A DNA stretch of 64,000 nucleotides from Sphingopyxis alaskensis RB2256 (GTDB taxonomy: Bacteria > Pseudomonadota > Alphaproteobacteria > Sphingomonadales > Sphingomonadaceae): NCBI RefSeq assembly GCF_000013985.1, contig NC_008048.1, positions 2,356,001 to 2,420,000 on the forward strand, written 5' to 3'. The translations under genes were made by a program, and so were the position numbers. This document shows, one piece after another, positions 8,873 through 18,900 of this stretch. Positions within the stretch are counted from its first letter, which is position 1; each line of letters opens with the position of its first letter. The notes under the pieces are model-generated. The model saw only the letters and a list, made by a program, of their open reading frames with translations. It was not told the origin of the DNA and ran no database searches.

Positions 8873-11161
8873 ATGGCGGGCATTCGCGACAGGGTTGGAA
8901 AGCGCAAATCGCGGCTGCCGCACGTCAGCCGCCGCCAGATGCTCGTCGGCGCGACCGCGGCGGGCGGCCTCGCGATCGCATGGGGCCTGTGGCCGCGCGA
9001 CTACCAGCCGAATCTCACCGCCGCACCGGGCGAGCATGTCTTCAACGCCTTTCTGAAAATCGGCGACGACGGGCGGATCAGCGCGATCGTCCCGCAGTGC
9101 GAAATGGGTCAGGGCGTCACCACGCTGCTGCCACAGATCATGGCCGACGAACTGGGCGCCGACTGGCGCACCATCGCGGTCGAAAGCGCGCCGATCAGTC
9201 CCCTTTATACCAACACGCTGCTGGTCGACGAGGACAGCGCGGTCTTTACGCCGCGCGCGCTCGTCCCCGATTTCGTGTCCGACGTGCGCCGCTGGGTGCG
9301 CCGCGAGTGGGCCGTGCGGAACGCCGTGATGCTGACCGCCAATTCCTCGTCGGTGCGGATGTTCGAGGAACCGTGCCGCGCCGCCGCGGCGCAGGCGCGC
9401 GCACTGCTGATGATGGCCGCCGCCGATCGCTGGGACGCCGACTGGCAGGAGTGCGACACGCAGGACGGCTTTGTCATCCACGGGCGCAAGCGTCTGCGCT
9501 TTGCCGAGGTCGCGGCTGCGGCGGCGACCTTCGAACCGCCCGCCGAACCCATGTACCGCGCGTCTGCGCCGGACCCGCTCTATGGCAAGGAGCTGACGCG
9601 GCTCGACCTGCCCGCAAAGGTCGACGGGTCGGCCAATTATGCCGCCGACATCCGCCTGCCCGACATGGTGTTCGCCGCCATCCGCCAGGGACCGCTCGGC
9701 GCGACGCGACTGACGGGCATCGACCGCACGGCGGGACTCGCTTCGCCCGGCCTGCTCCATGTCGTGACGCACGAACGCTGGGTTGCCGCCGTTGCGCGCA
9801 ACTGGTGGGCGGCGAACCGCGCGCTCGACCGCTTTGCGCCGGTGTTCGAAACCCGGGGCACGCCGATCTCGACCGATCGTATCGACCGTGCCCTCAAGGC
9901 CGCGCTGAAGGCCGACGGCTTTCGCATCGTCAGCGAAGGCGACGTCGGCGAAGCGATGGAGGGGCGTACGCGCATCGCCGCCGAATATGCCGTCGCGCCC
10001 GCACTCCACGCCCCCATCGAAACGCGCAGCGCGACCGCCGCGCCCGATGGCCGCGGGCTGCGGCTCTGGGTCGCGACGCAGGCGCCGACGCAGTGCCGCG
10101 ACGCGGTTGCGCGGGCCACGGGCTTGCCCGCCGCCGACGTCACGCTGTTCCCGATGATGGCGGGCGGCTCGTTCGACGCCTGCCTCGATCACAGCGTCGC
10201 GGTACAGGCGGCAATCATCGCGCTTGAAATCAAACGCCCGGTCCAGCTCGCCTGGTCGCGGGCCGAGGAAATCATGCGCCTGCCGCCGCGCGCGCCCGCG
10301 CGGGCGAAACTTACCGCAACGCTCAACGCCGCGGGCGGGATCGACGCGCTGGTGGCGCGGATCGCCGTCCCCTCGACCAACCATGAGGTGCGCGCGCGAC
10401 TGTTCGACAATAGCCCCGCCGACGTCGCGCAGCGCGCCGCCGCCGGCCGCGCCGATGCGGCGGCGGTCGAGGGCGCCGCGAAGCATTATGCCATCCCCAA
10501 CCGGGCGGTCGATCATTGCCCGGCGGACATCGGCCTGCCGACGGGGCGCTGGCGCGGCAATGCCGACAGCTATACCGCTTTCTTTACCGAATGTTTCGTC
10601 GACGAAATGGCGGTGCGCGCCGGGTCGGACCCGCTTTCCTATCGCATGGCGATGCTCGGCGAGGCGCCGCTGCTCGCGCGCTGCCTGCTCACCGCCACCA
10701 GCCTCGGTGGCTGGGAGGGCGGGCTGGCGGGCAGCGCGCAGGGGCTGGCCTGCCACTCGATGCGCGGCAGCCACATCGCGCTGATGGCGACCGCGCGGCC
10801 AAGCGACCGGGGTTTGCAGGTCGAACAACTGGTCGCGGTCGTCGACGCGGGCCGCCTCGTCAATCCGGCGATCGCGCGTCAACAGGTCGAGGGGGGGCTG
10901 ATCTTTGGCCTCGCCGCCGCGGTCGGCGCGACGACCGATTATCAGGGCGGGCTTGCCACCGCGCGCAAGCTCGGCCAGCTCGGCCTGCCGCGCCTGTCTC
11001 AGACGCCCGAAATCCTCGTCGAGTTTGTCGACAGCGACCGCGAGCCCGGCGGGCTTGGCGAAATCGGCGTGCCCGTCGTCGCCCCCGCGATCGCCAACGC
11101 AATGTTCGCCGCGACGGGCCGCCGCATTCGCCGCATCCCGCTGTCGGGGCACCCGCTATGA
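8873..11161 (+). CDS. Tat-exported molybdopterin-binding oxidoreductase subunit (IorB-like)
   Basis: A 762-residue xanthine-dehydrogenase-family large subunit of the isoquinoline 1-oxidoreductase beta (IorB) type. The N terminus has a twin-arginine signal (SRRQML at about 18-23, then an Ala/Gly hydrophobic stretch), so it should be folded with its molybdenum cofactor and exported. Family segments include CEMGQGVTTLLPQIMADEL, GRWRGNADSYTAFFTE and the C-terminal GGLGEIG loop. Such subunits normally pair with a small 2Fe-2S subunit (IorA); none is next to it here. The stop overlaps the hemH start (ATGA). Start 8873 is chosen because it gives a complete Tat signal; upstream codons are in intergenic sequence. 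Substrate unknown. Confidence 0.85.
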   Translation: MAGIRDRVGKRKSRLPHVSRRQMLVGATAAGGLAIAWGLWPRDYQPNLTAAPGEHVFNAFLKIGDDGRISAIVPQCEMGQGVTTLLPQIMADELGADWRTIAVESAPISPLYTNTLLVDEDSAVFTPRALVPDFVSDVRRWVRREWAVRNAVMLTANSSSVRMFEEPCRAAAAQARALLMMAAADRWDADWQECDTQDGFVIHGRKRLRFAEVAAAAATFEPPAEPMYRASAPDPLYGKELTRLDLPAKVDGSANYAADIRLPDMVFAAIRQGPLGATRLTGIDRTAGLASPGLLHVVTHERWVAAVARNWWAANRALDRFAPVFETRGTPISTDRIDRALKAALKADGFRIVSEGDVGEAMEGRTRIAAEYAVAPALHAPIETRSATAAPDGRGLRLWVATQAPTQCRDAVARATGLPAADVTLFPMMAGGSFDACLDHSVAVQAAIIALEIKRPVQLAWSRAEEIMRLPPRAPARAKLTATLNAAGGIDALVARIAVPSTNHEVRARLFDNSPADVAQRAAAGRADAAAVEGAAKHYAIPNRAVDHCPADIGLPTGRWRGNADSYTAFFTECFVDEMAVRAGSDPLSYRMAMLGEAPLLARCLLTATSLGGWEGGLAGSAQGLACHSMRGSHIALMATARPSDRGLQVEQLVAVVDAGRLVNPAIARQQVEGGLIFGLAAAVGATTDYQGGLATARKLGQLGLPRLSQTPEILVEFVDSDREPGGLGEIGVPVVAPAIANAMFAATGRRIRRIPLSGHPL

Positions 11162-12153
11162 CCCTGCCCCCCGATCATCCTCCCGTTCGGCCGCCCCGCG
11201 TCGCCGTGCTGCTCGTCAACCTCGGCACCCCCGACGCGCCCGATCCGCCGTCGGTGCGCCGCTATCTCAGACAATTTCTGTCCGACCGGCGTGTCGTCGA
11301 AATCCCGCCAATCCTGTGGCAGCCGATCCTGCGCGGCATCATCCTGACGACACGGCCGAAAAAATCGGCGCACGCCTATGCGCAGGTGTGGACCGGGGAC
11401 GGTTCGCCGCTCGCCGCGATCACCCGCGCACAGGCGGCGGCGCTGCAAGGCGCGCTCGGCGAAGGCGTCGCGGTCGCTTATGCGATGCGTTACGGCGAAC
11501 CGGCGATCGGCCGCGCGATCGACGCGCTGACTGCCGCGGGGTGCCGCCGCATCCTCGTCGCGCCGCTCTATCCGCAATATTGCGCGGCGACGACCGCGAC
11601 CGTCGTCGATGCCGCCGCCGACCATCTGAAGACGCTGCGCTGGCAGCCCGCGCTGCGTTTCCTGCCGCCTTACCACGACGATCCCGCCTATCTGGCGGCG
11701 CTGAAGGCCTCGGTCGAAGCGGGGCTTGCGACGCTCGATTTCATCCCCGACGTGCTGCTCGCGAGCTTTCACGGGATGCCCGAGCGCACGCTCCATCTCG
11801 GCGATCCCTATCATTGCCAGTGCCAAAAGACCGCGCGCCTGCTTTCGGACATGCTCGGTCGCCCCGTCGAGGTCGCCTTCCAGTCGCGCTTCGGCCGCGC
11901 CAAATGGCTCGAACCCGCGACCGATACGCGGCTCGAAGCGCTGGGCGCGGCGGGCAAGAGCGTTGCGGTCTTTGCGCCGGGCTTTGCCGCCGACTGCCTC
12001 GAAACGCTCGAGGAGCTGGCGATGCGCGGCAAGGAACAGTTCATGGCGGCGGGGGGCAAGCAATTCGCCTACCTCCCCTGCCTCAACGCCGACGCTCCCG
12101 GCATGGCGATGATCGAGGCGCTCGTCCGCCGCGAGCTGGCGGGCTGGATCTGA
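11158..12153 (+). CDS. hemH: ferrochelatase
   Basis: A 331-residue enzyme that inserts Fe2+ into protoporphyrin IX, the last step of haem b synthesis. It shows the family start VLLVNLGTPDAP, the catalytic-histidine segment ASFHGMPERT (about 196-205), and a downstream DPYHCQCQKTA, then EVAFQSRFGRAKWLEP. The length matches bacterial HemH. It overlaps the end of the molybdopterin subunit by 4 bases, so it is expressed from that message; this links haem and molybdo-enzyme genes by position only. Confidence 0.95.
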   Translation: MTLPPDHPPVRPPRVAVLLVNLGTPDAPDPPSVRRYLRQFLSDRRVVEIPPILWQPILRGIILTTRPKKSAHAYAQVWTGDGSPLAAITRAQAAALQGALGEGVAVAYAMRYGEPAIGRAIDALTAAGCRRILVAPLYPQYCAATTATVVDAAADHLKTLRWQPALRFLPPYHDDPAYLAALKASVEAGLATLDFIPDVLLASFHGMPERTLHLGDPYHCQCQKTARLLSDMLGRPVEVAFQSRFGRAKWLEPATDTRLEALGAAGKSVAVFAPGFAADCLETLEELAMRGKEQFMAAGGKQFAYLPCLNADAPGMAMIEALVRRELAGWI

Positions 12154-12245
12154 CGCGCCGTCGCTTACCAACTGTTTAGGTCGATGCGCTAAATTACTCC
12201 ATCGTGGCGCCGATCCGGCGCGGCGTCGCCCGTTGGAGTGATGCA

Positions 12246-13745
12246 ATGAACGAGGTCGAATCGGCCGCCTTGATGCTCGCAGCGATGCTGCTGCTGGGCC
12301 TATTGGTCGCCTTTGCGATCTGGCGGGCGCGCCGCCCCGTCACATCGTCGCCGGTCGTGCCACGCGCACCAAGGGCGCCCCGCGAGCGCCGCTTGTCTCA
12401 ATTGTCGCGCAAGGCGCCCGAAATCGCCGACGTCGAGATCGCGCCGTCGCGGCTTGCGCGGGTGAGCGGCAAAGCGCCGCTCGAACCGCCGCGCGATCTG
12501 ACCATCGACGATGCGCATGAACCCGACATTCCGGTCGATGTCGTGGCCAAAGCGGCTATCGAAACAGTGGCAACCGAAGTCGAAGCATCCGCCAGCGAAG
12601 CGATCGGCGAGACGCGCGCCGCGCCGCTCACGCTGCACCTCGTTCCGCAGATCCCGCTGCGCGATGCCATTTCGACGCACAGCTGGCTTGGCGGGCGCCC
12701 GCGGCTGGCGACGGGCATGGCCTGGCCGCGGATCGACGACCAGCCCGCCGATTTCCTTGCGCAGCTCGGCTGCGCCGACCTGCCCCGCGAGTTGTGGGGC
12801 GGACGCGGGCCGCGGCGCGGCGCGCTCGCCTTTTTCATCCATCGCCACCGGCCCGACGTGCGTGTGGTCCACGTCGGCGAACCGGGGCCGCCACTCGCTC
12901 CGCCCTATGCGCTCAATGACGCCGAAGGTTGGTTCAGCCCGCACGGCGCCCTCGCCGGCGGCGATCTCCTGTCCTTTGCCGTGCGCGCCTTTCCGCAATG
13001 GCCGGTCGATCTTGTCGCCGCGGACACCGTCGATGCCGACCCGCGCCGAAGCGATCCTGACGATCTCGACACCCGCGGCTACGACATCGCCGACCCCGCC
13101 TTCCACCCCTTCGACTGGGGCAGCCTGACCGCGATGGCGGCGATCCTCGAATCGCGCCTCGACCGGCTGGTGAGCGAACCCGTCGGCGGTACCGCCCCGG
13201 CGGACGCGATCGAACGCTGCATCGCGATCAACCGCGAAGCGCGCGAGCGCGCTGCGGAGATCATCGGCATCATCCACGACAGCGCGGTGCGCGATCCCTT
13301 TTCGCCCGGCGATGCGGCTGCGGTGATGGCGGCGCTCCATGCGATTCCGTGGGCGCGGTTCATCGGCACGACAAACCCCGATGGCAGTGAGGCCTTCGAG
13401 CTTGTGACGCTGCCGCTGACGACGCACCGCGCCGACGCCGACCTCTGGGTGCGCGATTATCGGATGATGCTCTTCGACCGCGCGAAGCACGCATGGTGCG
13501 CCGATCCCGCCAATCTCTCGGCGCCCGCGCGCGCGCATTTCGAGCCGCTGTGGCAGGGCCTCGCGACACGCGAAATGGCGAGCACGGGCGGCGAATGCGA
13601 CGGCGATCCCGTCCTGCTCGCGCTGCCGACGAGCGGATTGATGAGCCGACGCTTCGGTGACGATCAGACGCTGCTTGTCACGATTGCCAGTGCCGACCTC
13701 GCGATCGGCGACTTTGCCAAAGCGCGGGCGCGACTGGTTCGCTGA
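12246..13745 (+). CDS. membrane-anchored DUF1963 (YwqG-like) protein
   Basis: A 499-residue protein. Residues about 7-27 form one hydrophobic helix (ALMLAAMLLLGLLVAFAIW) followed by Arg-rich and then acidic linkers, so it is probably a single-pass membrane protein with the bulk in the cytoplasm. From about 140 it looks like DUF1963/YwqG: GGRPRLATGMAWPRI, then FLAQLGCADLP and ALAFFIHR. The family has no firmly known function. The start at ATG 12246 was preferred over 12204 because the extra 14 residues are basic and lie in an inverted-repeat leader. A TTAC-N7-TTAG element lies at 12165-12179. Confidence 0.7.
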   Translation: MNEVESAALMLAAMLLLGLLVAFAIWRARRPVTSSPVVPRAPRAPRERRLSQLSRKAPEIADVEIAPSRLARVSGKAPLEPPRDLTIDDAHEPDIPVDVVAKAAIETVATEVEASASEAIGETRAAPLTLHLVPQIPLRDAISTHSWLGGRPRLATGMAWPRIDDQPADFLAQLGCADLPRELWGGRGPRRGALAFFIHRHRPDVRVVHVGEPGPPLAPPYALNDAEGWFSPHGALAGGDLLSFAVRAFPQWPVDLVAADTVDADPRRSDPDDLDTRGYDIADPAFHPFDWGSLTAMAAILESRLDRLVSEPVGGTAPADAIERCIAINREARERAAEIIGIIHDSAVRDPFSPGDAAAVMAALHAIPWARFIGTTNPDGSEAFELVTLPLTTHRADADLWVRDYRMMLFDRAKHAWCADPANLSAPARAHFEPLWQGLATREMASTGGECDGDPVLLALPTSGLMSRRFGDDQTLLVTIASADLAIGDFAKARARLVR

Positions 13746-13757
13746 ACAGTTTTGCGA

Positions 13758-13773
13758 TTGACGTTCCGGTCAA
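13758..13773. promoter_or_regulatory. TTGAC-N6-GTCAA palindrome upstream of phaB
   Basis: A perfect 5-bp-arm inverted repeat with a 6-base spacer, about 60 bases before the phaB start. The left arm (TTGACG) also reads as a good -35 box, so a bound regulator could occlude RNA polymerase. No matching -10 is obvious. Confidence 0.3.
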
Positions 13774-13833
13774 CTTGCGGGCCATGCCGCCGCGCCCTAA
13801 TCATCGATTCAAATCTGTGGGAGAGATGAATCG

Positions 13834-14556
13834 ATGGCACGCATTGCAATCGTCACCGGCGGCAGCCGCGGGATCGGGGAAGCCATTTCGCTGAAGCTTC
13901 AGGAACAGGGCGCCACGGTCGTCGCCAACTATGCCGGCAACGACGAAAAGGCGCGCGCCTTTACCGAACGCACCGGGATCAAAACCTATAAATGGGACGT
14001 CGGCGACCATCAGGCGTGCCTCGACGGCTGCGCACGGGTGGCGGCCGAGGTGGGTCCGATCGACATCGTCGTCAACAACGCCGGCATCACCCGCGACGGC
14101 ACCCTCGCGCGCATGAGCTATGAAGATTGGGACGATGTGATGCGCGTCAATCTCGGCGGCTGCTTCAACATGGCAAAGGCCTGTTTTCCCGGCATGGTCG
14201 AACGCGGCTGGGGCCGCATCGTCAACATCGGCTCGATCAACGGACAGGCGGGCCAGTACGGCCAGGTCAATTATGCCGCCGCCAAGTCGGGCATCCACGG
14301 TTTCACCAAGGCGCTGGCGCAGGAAGGCGCCAAAAAGGGCGTGACGGTCAACGCGATCGCGCCCGGCTATATCGACACCGACATGGTCGCCGCGGTGCCG
14401 CCACAGGTGCTCGAAAAGATCGTCGCGAAGATTCCCGTCGGGCGCCTGGGCCAGGCGCACGAAATCGCGCGCGGCGTCGCCTTCCTGTGCAGCGAGGATG
14501 CGGGCTTCATCACCGGATCGACGATGTCGATCAATGGGGGTCAGCATATGTATTGA
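13834..14556 (+). CDS. phaB: acetoacetyl-CoA reductase (PHB synthesis)
   Basis: A 240-residue short-chain dehydrogenase with TGGSRGIG cofactor loop (about 8-15), NNAG (about 85), catalytic Ser in NIGSINGQ (about 134) and YAAAK (Tyr about 147, Lys about 151). NYAGNDE early on and QYGQVNYAAAKSG are typical of NADPH-dependent PhaB, which reduces acetoacetyl-CoA to (R)-3-hydroxybutyryl-CoA for polyhydroxybutyrate; FabG is the main alternative. A purine-rich site GGGAGAGA precedes the start. Neither phaA nor phaC lies in the window. Confidence 0.88.
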   Translation: MARIAIVTGGSRGIGEAISLKLQEQGATVVANYAGNDEKARAFTERTGIKTYKWDVGDHQACLDGCARVAAEVGPIDIVVNNAGITRDGTLARMSYEDWDDVMRVNLGGCFNMAKACFPGMVERGWGRIVNIGSINGQAGQYGQVNYAAAKSGIHGFTKALAQEGAKKGVTVNAIAPGYIDTDMVAAVPPQVLEKIVAKIPVGRLGQAHEIARGVAFLCSEDAGFITGSTMSINGGQHMY

Positions 14557-14632
14557 CGGGCCGAGGGCGCAGCCACGGCCCGGCACGGCCAGCGGGCGGC
14601 GATCCGAAAGTCGCCGAACCCGTCTGACGGCA

Positions 14633-14653
14633 AGCGGCGGCTTTGCCGCCGCT
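14633..14653. other. GC-rich hairpin after phaB
   Basis: A perfect 9-bp stem (AGCGGCGGC / GCCGCCGCT) with a 3-base loop, between phaB and the ribbon-helix-helix gene. There is no T tract, so it is at best an mRNA-stabilising or weak termination structure. Confidence 0.35.
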
Positions 14654-14718
14654 CCCACCCCCGGCGCCGGCTTCGTCGGCATCTCGACTTCGCTCGATGC
14701 GAACGGCTAAGCAGAGGC

Positions 14719-14967
14719 ATGACGGACCAACCCCTCCACCCGCCCGTCAAACGCTCGGTGACCATTGCCGGCCACCCCACCTCGATCAGCCTCGAACCCG
14801 TTTTCTGGGAGGCGCTCGAGGCCGAAGCGACGCGGCTGGCGCTCCCCGTCAACGCGCTCGTCGCGCGCATCGATGTCGAGCGGATGGAGGCGGACGATCC
14901 GCCGAACCTCACTTCGGCGATCCGCCAATGGCTGTGGCATCGCCGCAGCGATCAGACCGCGGCGTAA
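14719..14967 (+). CDS. ribbon-helix-helix domain protein
   Basis: An 82-residue protein of the RHH_4-type family common in Alphaproteobacteria: a short basic beta strand (PVKRSVTIAGHPTSISL) and two helices (PVFWEALEAEATRLALPVNALVARID). These small proteins are presumed DNA-binding but rarely studied. No toxin-like partner is adjacent, so a toxin-antitoxin role is not supported. Its 3' end overlaps the convergent ATP-grasp gene by 16 bases. Confidence 0.7.
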   Translation: MTDQPLHPPVKRSVTIAGHPTSISLEPVFWEALEAEATRLALPVNALVARIDVERMEADDPPNLTSAIRQWLWHRRSDQTAA

Positions 14968-15809
14968 ACCGCCTGGGCAAACGCCGCCCCCTTGTCGGGC
15001 GCATGGTGAAGGAACAGCGACGGCTCGATCAGTTCAAGCTCCATCAGATGCAGGCGTCCCGCCGCATCGCCGACCATGTCGACACGCGCATAGGCCGGGG
15101 GAAGCGGCGCCGCGGCCAGCGCCATCGCCGCGAGTGTGCGCGCCGCATCCTTTGCTTCCCATGCCGTCTCGCGTCCGCCGAACTGTTCCTGCACGCGAAA
15201 ATCGCCCGCCGCGGGGCGCTTGACGATCGCGTGGCTGAAGCGGCCACCGAAGAAGAAGAGCGAGACTTCGCCCTCGGTCAGGATGCCGGGCATCAAGGGC
15301 TGGACGAGGCGGCGCTGTCCCAGCGCGTCGGCGGGAATCGCGGCGCCGGGCGCGATCCGGTGCGTGCCGTCGGCGCCGCCCGAAATCGCGGGCTTTATCA
15401 CGACCTCTTCGGTGCCCAGCCTCGCGCACGCATCGGCCAGCGCCGCGGCATCGAGCGCCGCCACGTCGACCGTCGGCACCACCGCGACGCCCTTGGCCGC
15501 CAGATCGGCAAGATAGGCCTTGTCGCTGTTCCATCGCAGCACCGGCACCGGATTGACCACCGGCAGCCCCTCGTCCCCCAGCCGGTCGAGCAGGCCATAC
15601 CAGGCCGCGACGTTGCGCTGATACCCCCAGGCGAAAAGCGGCAGCACCAGATCATGCCCCGCGAGGTCGCCCGGATCGGTCCACACGCGCTGCTCGACGA
15701 TCAGCCCGGCCGCGGTCAGCGCCGCCGCCTTGCGCGCAAAGGCCGGCTGCCATTTTTCCTCATAGTCGGGCGCCGGGACAAGGATCGCGACGCGGGGCTG
15801 ATAAGGCAT
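14952..15809 (-). CDS. ATP-grasp family ligase-like protein
   Basis: A 285-residue protein resembling the glutathione-synthetase-like ATP-grasp fold (as in DcsG/RimK relatives). The middle contains the nucleotide-binding lysines and glycine loop (VVIKPAISGGADGTHRI, about 140-157) and the C-terminal metal-binding acidic motif (MELELIEPSLFL, about 258-270). Such enzymes form amide bonds through acyl-phosphates; the substrate is not predictable. It is followed downstream on the same strand by nothing obvious and preceded by a palindrome element that separates it from the glutamate dehydrogenase gene. Confidence 0.8.
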   Translation of the reverse strand: MPYQPRVAILVPAPDYEEKWQPAFARKAAALTAAGLIVEQRVWTDPGDLAGHDLVLPLFAWGYQRNVAAWYGLLDRLGDEGLPVVNPVPVLRWNSDKAYLADLAAKGVAVVPTVDVAALDAAALADACARLGTEEVVIKPAISGGADGTHRIAPGAAIPADALGQRRLVQPLMPGILTEGEVSLFFFGGRFSHAIVKRPAAGDFRVQEQFGGRETAWEAKDAARTLAAMALAAAPLPPAYARVDMVGDAAGRLHLMELELIEPSLFLHHAPDKGAAFAQAVYAAV

Positions 15810-15826
15810 GGGTGGATCTCGCGATG

Positions 15827-15942
15827 CCCTCTCCCCTTCAGGGGAGAGGATATGGAGGCTTGCGAACCTGTTCGCTAGCCGGAGTTGGAGAGGGGTCTGG
15901 GAACTTCACCTCTCCCAACCCTCTCCCCTGAAGGGGAGAGGG
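15827..15942. repeat. paired CTCCCCTTCAGGGGAG palindromes, element 1
   Basis: Two palindromes in opposite orientation, 15827-15849 and 15919-15942, flanking a ~70-base core. Each is a 9-11-bp stem with a TTCA/TGAA centre. The same core recurs at 29758, 29861, 32030 and 58142, always between genes. It sits between the ATP-grasp start and the glutamate dehydrogenase stop and probably forms stable RNA hairpins. Confidence 0.8.
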
Positions 15943-15948
15943 CTCAAG

Positions 15949-18900
15949 CTACCGCGCCAGCAATCCGCGCGCCTGCCCCGCAATATGCGACAGCATCGCG
16001 CCGTTGGGATTCGGGATCATCCGCGCGCGGTCGACGGTGGCGCGGAACTGTTCGACGCGCGGCGCATGGTCGGCCAGCCATTTGGTCACCGCCGCGTCGA
16101 GGTCGCCCTTGGGCAATCCGCCAAGGAAGGCCAGCCGCATCTGCTGGAAATCGCGCGCCAGGCTGTTGACGAGCAGCCGCTCCCACGGGTCGGCGGGGCT
16201 CATATGCGCCGCGAGCGTCTGCGCCCAGTCGAGCCCCAGTGCCTCGCCCAGATGGGTGAAGGCGTGCGTCACCGCAACCTCGTCATCGCCGCGGCGCTCG
16301 GCCAGATCGACGATGCCGATCGCGCCGTCGGTCTTGAACAATCGCACGACCGCCGCGGTCAGCGCCTCGGGCGCGCCGGCGTCGAGCAATTGCTGCGTCA
16401 GCATTTCCCACTGGCGCCGCACCGAGGGGCTGAGCAGTCCGTCGACGCTGGCGTTGAGACGGTCGACGCCGGGTTCGAGCCGCGCGACGACCGGGCCGGG
16501 GCGCGAGAGCGATTGCGTCACGCGGAGCAGGTCGGCCATCTGCGACGCCATCGCCGCCGCGGCCTGCGAAAAGAGCGACAGGCGGATGCCCTCGTCGATC
16601 TTCGCCGCGTCGAGTTCGCTCCAGATCGCGGGCATTCCCAGCAGCCGTTCGACCGCGACGAAGGCCGCCGCCACATCACCGAGCGCGCAGCCTTCCTCTT
16701 CGACCAGTTCGAACGGGTGGACGATGCCCATGCGGTTGACGATGCGGTTCGCCACCTTGGTCGCGATGATTTCGCGGCGCAGCTGGTGGTCGGCGATCGC
16801 GCCCGCGAAATCGCGCTGCATCTCCGGGGGGAAGGCCGCGGCCAGGTCGCGCGCCAGCGCGGGATCGTCGGGCAGGTCGCTCGCCTCGATCGCATCCTGC
16901 AAGGCCAGCTTTGCGGTCGACAGCAGCACCGCCAGTTCGGGGCGCGTCAGCCCGCGCCCTTCGGCGGCGCAGCGGAGCAGTTCGTCGTTCGCGGCGAGCC
17001 CTTCGACCTTGCGGTCGAGGCGCCCCGACCCCTCGAACGTCTCCATGATCCGCACCAGCGACGGCACCGCCGCCGATCCACCCTTTTCGGCGATCGACAG
17101 CGCGAGCGCCTGCAGGCGATTGTCTTCGAGCACCAGCGCCGAGACATCGTCGGTCATGCGGAGCAAAAGCGCGTCGCGATCGTCCTGCGACAGCCGCCCT
17201 TCGGCCATCTCGCGGTTCAATGCGATCTTGATATTGACCTCGTTATCCGAACAATCGACGCCCGCGCTATTGTCGATGAAGTCGGTGTTGATCCGCCCAC
17301 CCTTCGCCGAAAAGGCGATGCGCGCCGCCTGCGTGACGCCCAGGTTCGCGCCCTCGCCGACCGCTTTCACCCGCAAATCCTCGGCATCGACGCGCAGCAC
17401 GTCGTTCGCGGGGTCGCCGACCTCGGCATTATTCTGGCTTGCCGCCTTTACATAGGTGCCGATGCCGCCGAACCACAAGAGGTCGACCGGCGCCGTCAGG
17501 ATCGCCGAAATCAGCGAGCTTGGATCGATTTCACTCACCGACAGGCCAAGCAATGCCTGCACCTCGGGGGAGAGGGGGATGCTCTTCTGGCTGCGCGGAA
17601 AGACCCCGCCACCCTTCGAGATCAGCTTCTTGTCATAATCGTCCCAGCTCGAACGCGGGAGCCCGAACATCCGCTCGCGCTCCTTCCAGCTCTTCGCCGG
17701 ATCGGGATCGGGGTCGAGGAAGATGTGGCGGTGGTCGAAGGCGGCGCAAAGCTTGATCGCCTTGCTGAGCAGCATCCCGTTGCCGAACACGTCGCCCGAC
17801 ATGTCGCCGCAACCGACGACGCGGATCGTGTCGCTCTGCACGTCGATGCCCATTTCGGCGAAGTGGCGCTGCACCGAAATCCACGCGCCTTTGGCGGTGA
17901 TCCCCATCGCCTTGTGGTCATATCCCTTCGACCCGCCGCTCGCAAAGGCATCGCCGAGCCAGAAGCCGCGCTCCATCGCGAGACCATTGGCGACGTCGGA
18001 AAAGGTCGCCGTGCCCTTGTCGGCGGCGACGACGAAATAGGGATCGGCGCCGTCGCGGATCACGACCTCAGCCGGATGCACCACCTTGCCGCCGACGAGG
18101 TTGTCGGTGATCGACAGCAGCGAGCGAATGAAGATTCGGTAGCATTCGGTGCCCTCGGCGAACCAGGCGTCGCGGTCGAGCGACACGTCGGGCAGCGCCT
18201 TGGGATAGAAGCCGCCCTTGGCGCCGGTCGGCACGATGACGGCATTCTTCACGCGCTGCGCCTTCATCAGCCCCAATATCTCGGTGCGGAAATCGTCGCG
18301 GCGGTCGGACCAGCGCAGCCCGCCGCGCGCGACCGGCCCGGCGCGCAGGTGAACCCCCTCGACGCGGGGCGAATAGACCCAGACCTCGCGCCACGGCAGC
18401 GGCTTGGGCAGGCCGGGGATTTGCGCGCTGTCGATCTTGAACGCCAGCGCCTCGGCCGCCGCGGGGGCAAAGGCGTTGGTGCGCAGCGTCGCGCCGATCA
18501 CCGCATGGAAAAGGCGCAGGATGCGGTCCTCGTCGATCGACTTGATGCCTGCGAAACCTGCCTGAATCTCGGCATCGAGCGCTTCGGCGCGCGCCGCGTC
18601 ATGCACCTTCGGGTCGTGCAGCGCCCGGAACCGCTCGATCAGCGCCGCGGTCAGCGTCGGCGCGTGGCGCAGCGCGCTCACCACCGTGTCCATGCCGTAT
18701 GCCGATCCGCCCTGCCGCAGGTAACGGAACCAGGCGCGCAGCCAGACGATCGCGCCCGGATCGGTCTGGTTGGTGAGCACGAGCTGGTTGAACGCATCAT
18801 TTTCGGCGCGCCCGTCGAGCACTGCAGCAATCGCCTTCTCGATCGTCGCGGTAAAGGGCGTCAGCGCCATTTCGTCGACATTGACGGGCAGGCGCAGCGT

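Noticed and set aside
8861..11152. Long frame antisense to the molybdopterin subunit
   Set aside because: No conserved motif; the sense frame has a Tat signal and family motifs.
14719..14967. Possible antitoxin
   Set aside because: Ribbon-helix-helix fold but no toxin gene next to it.
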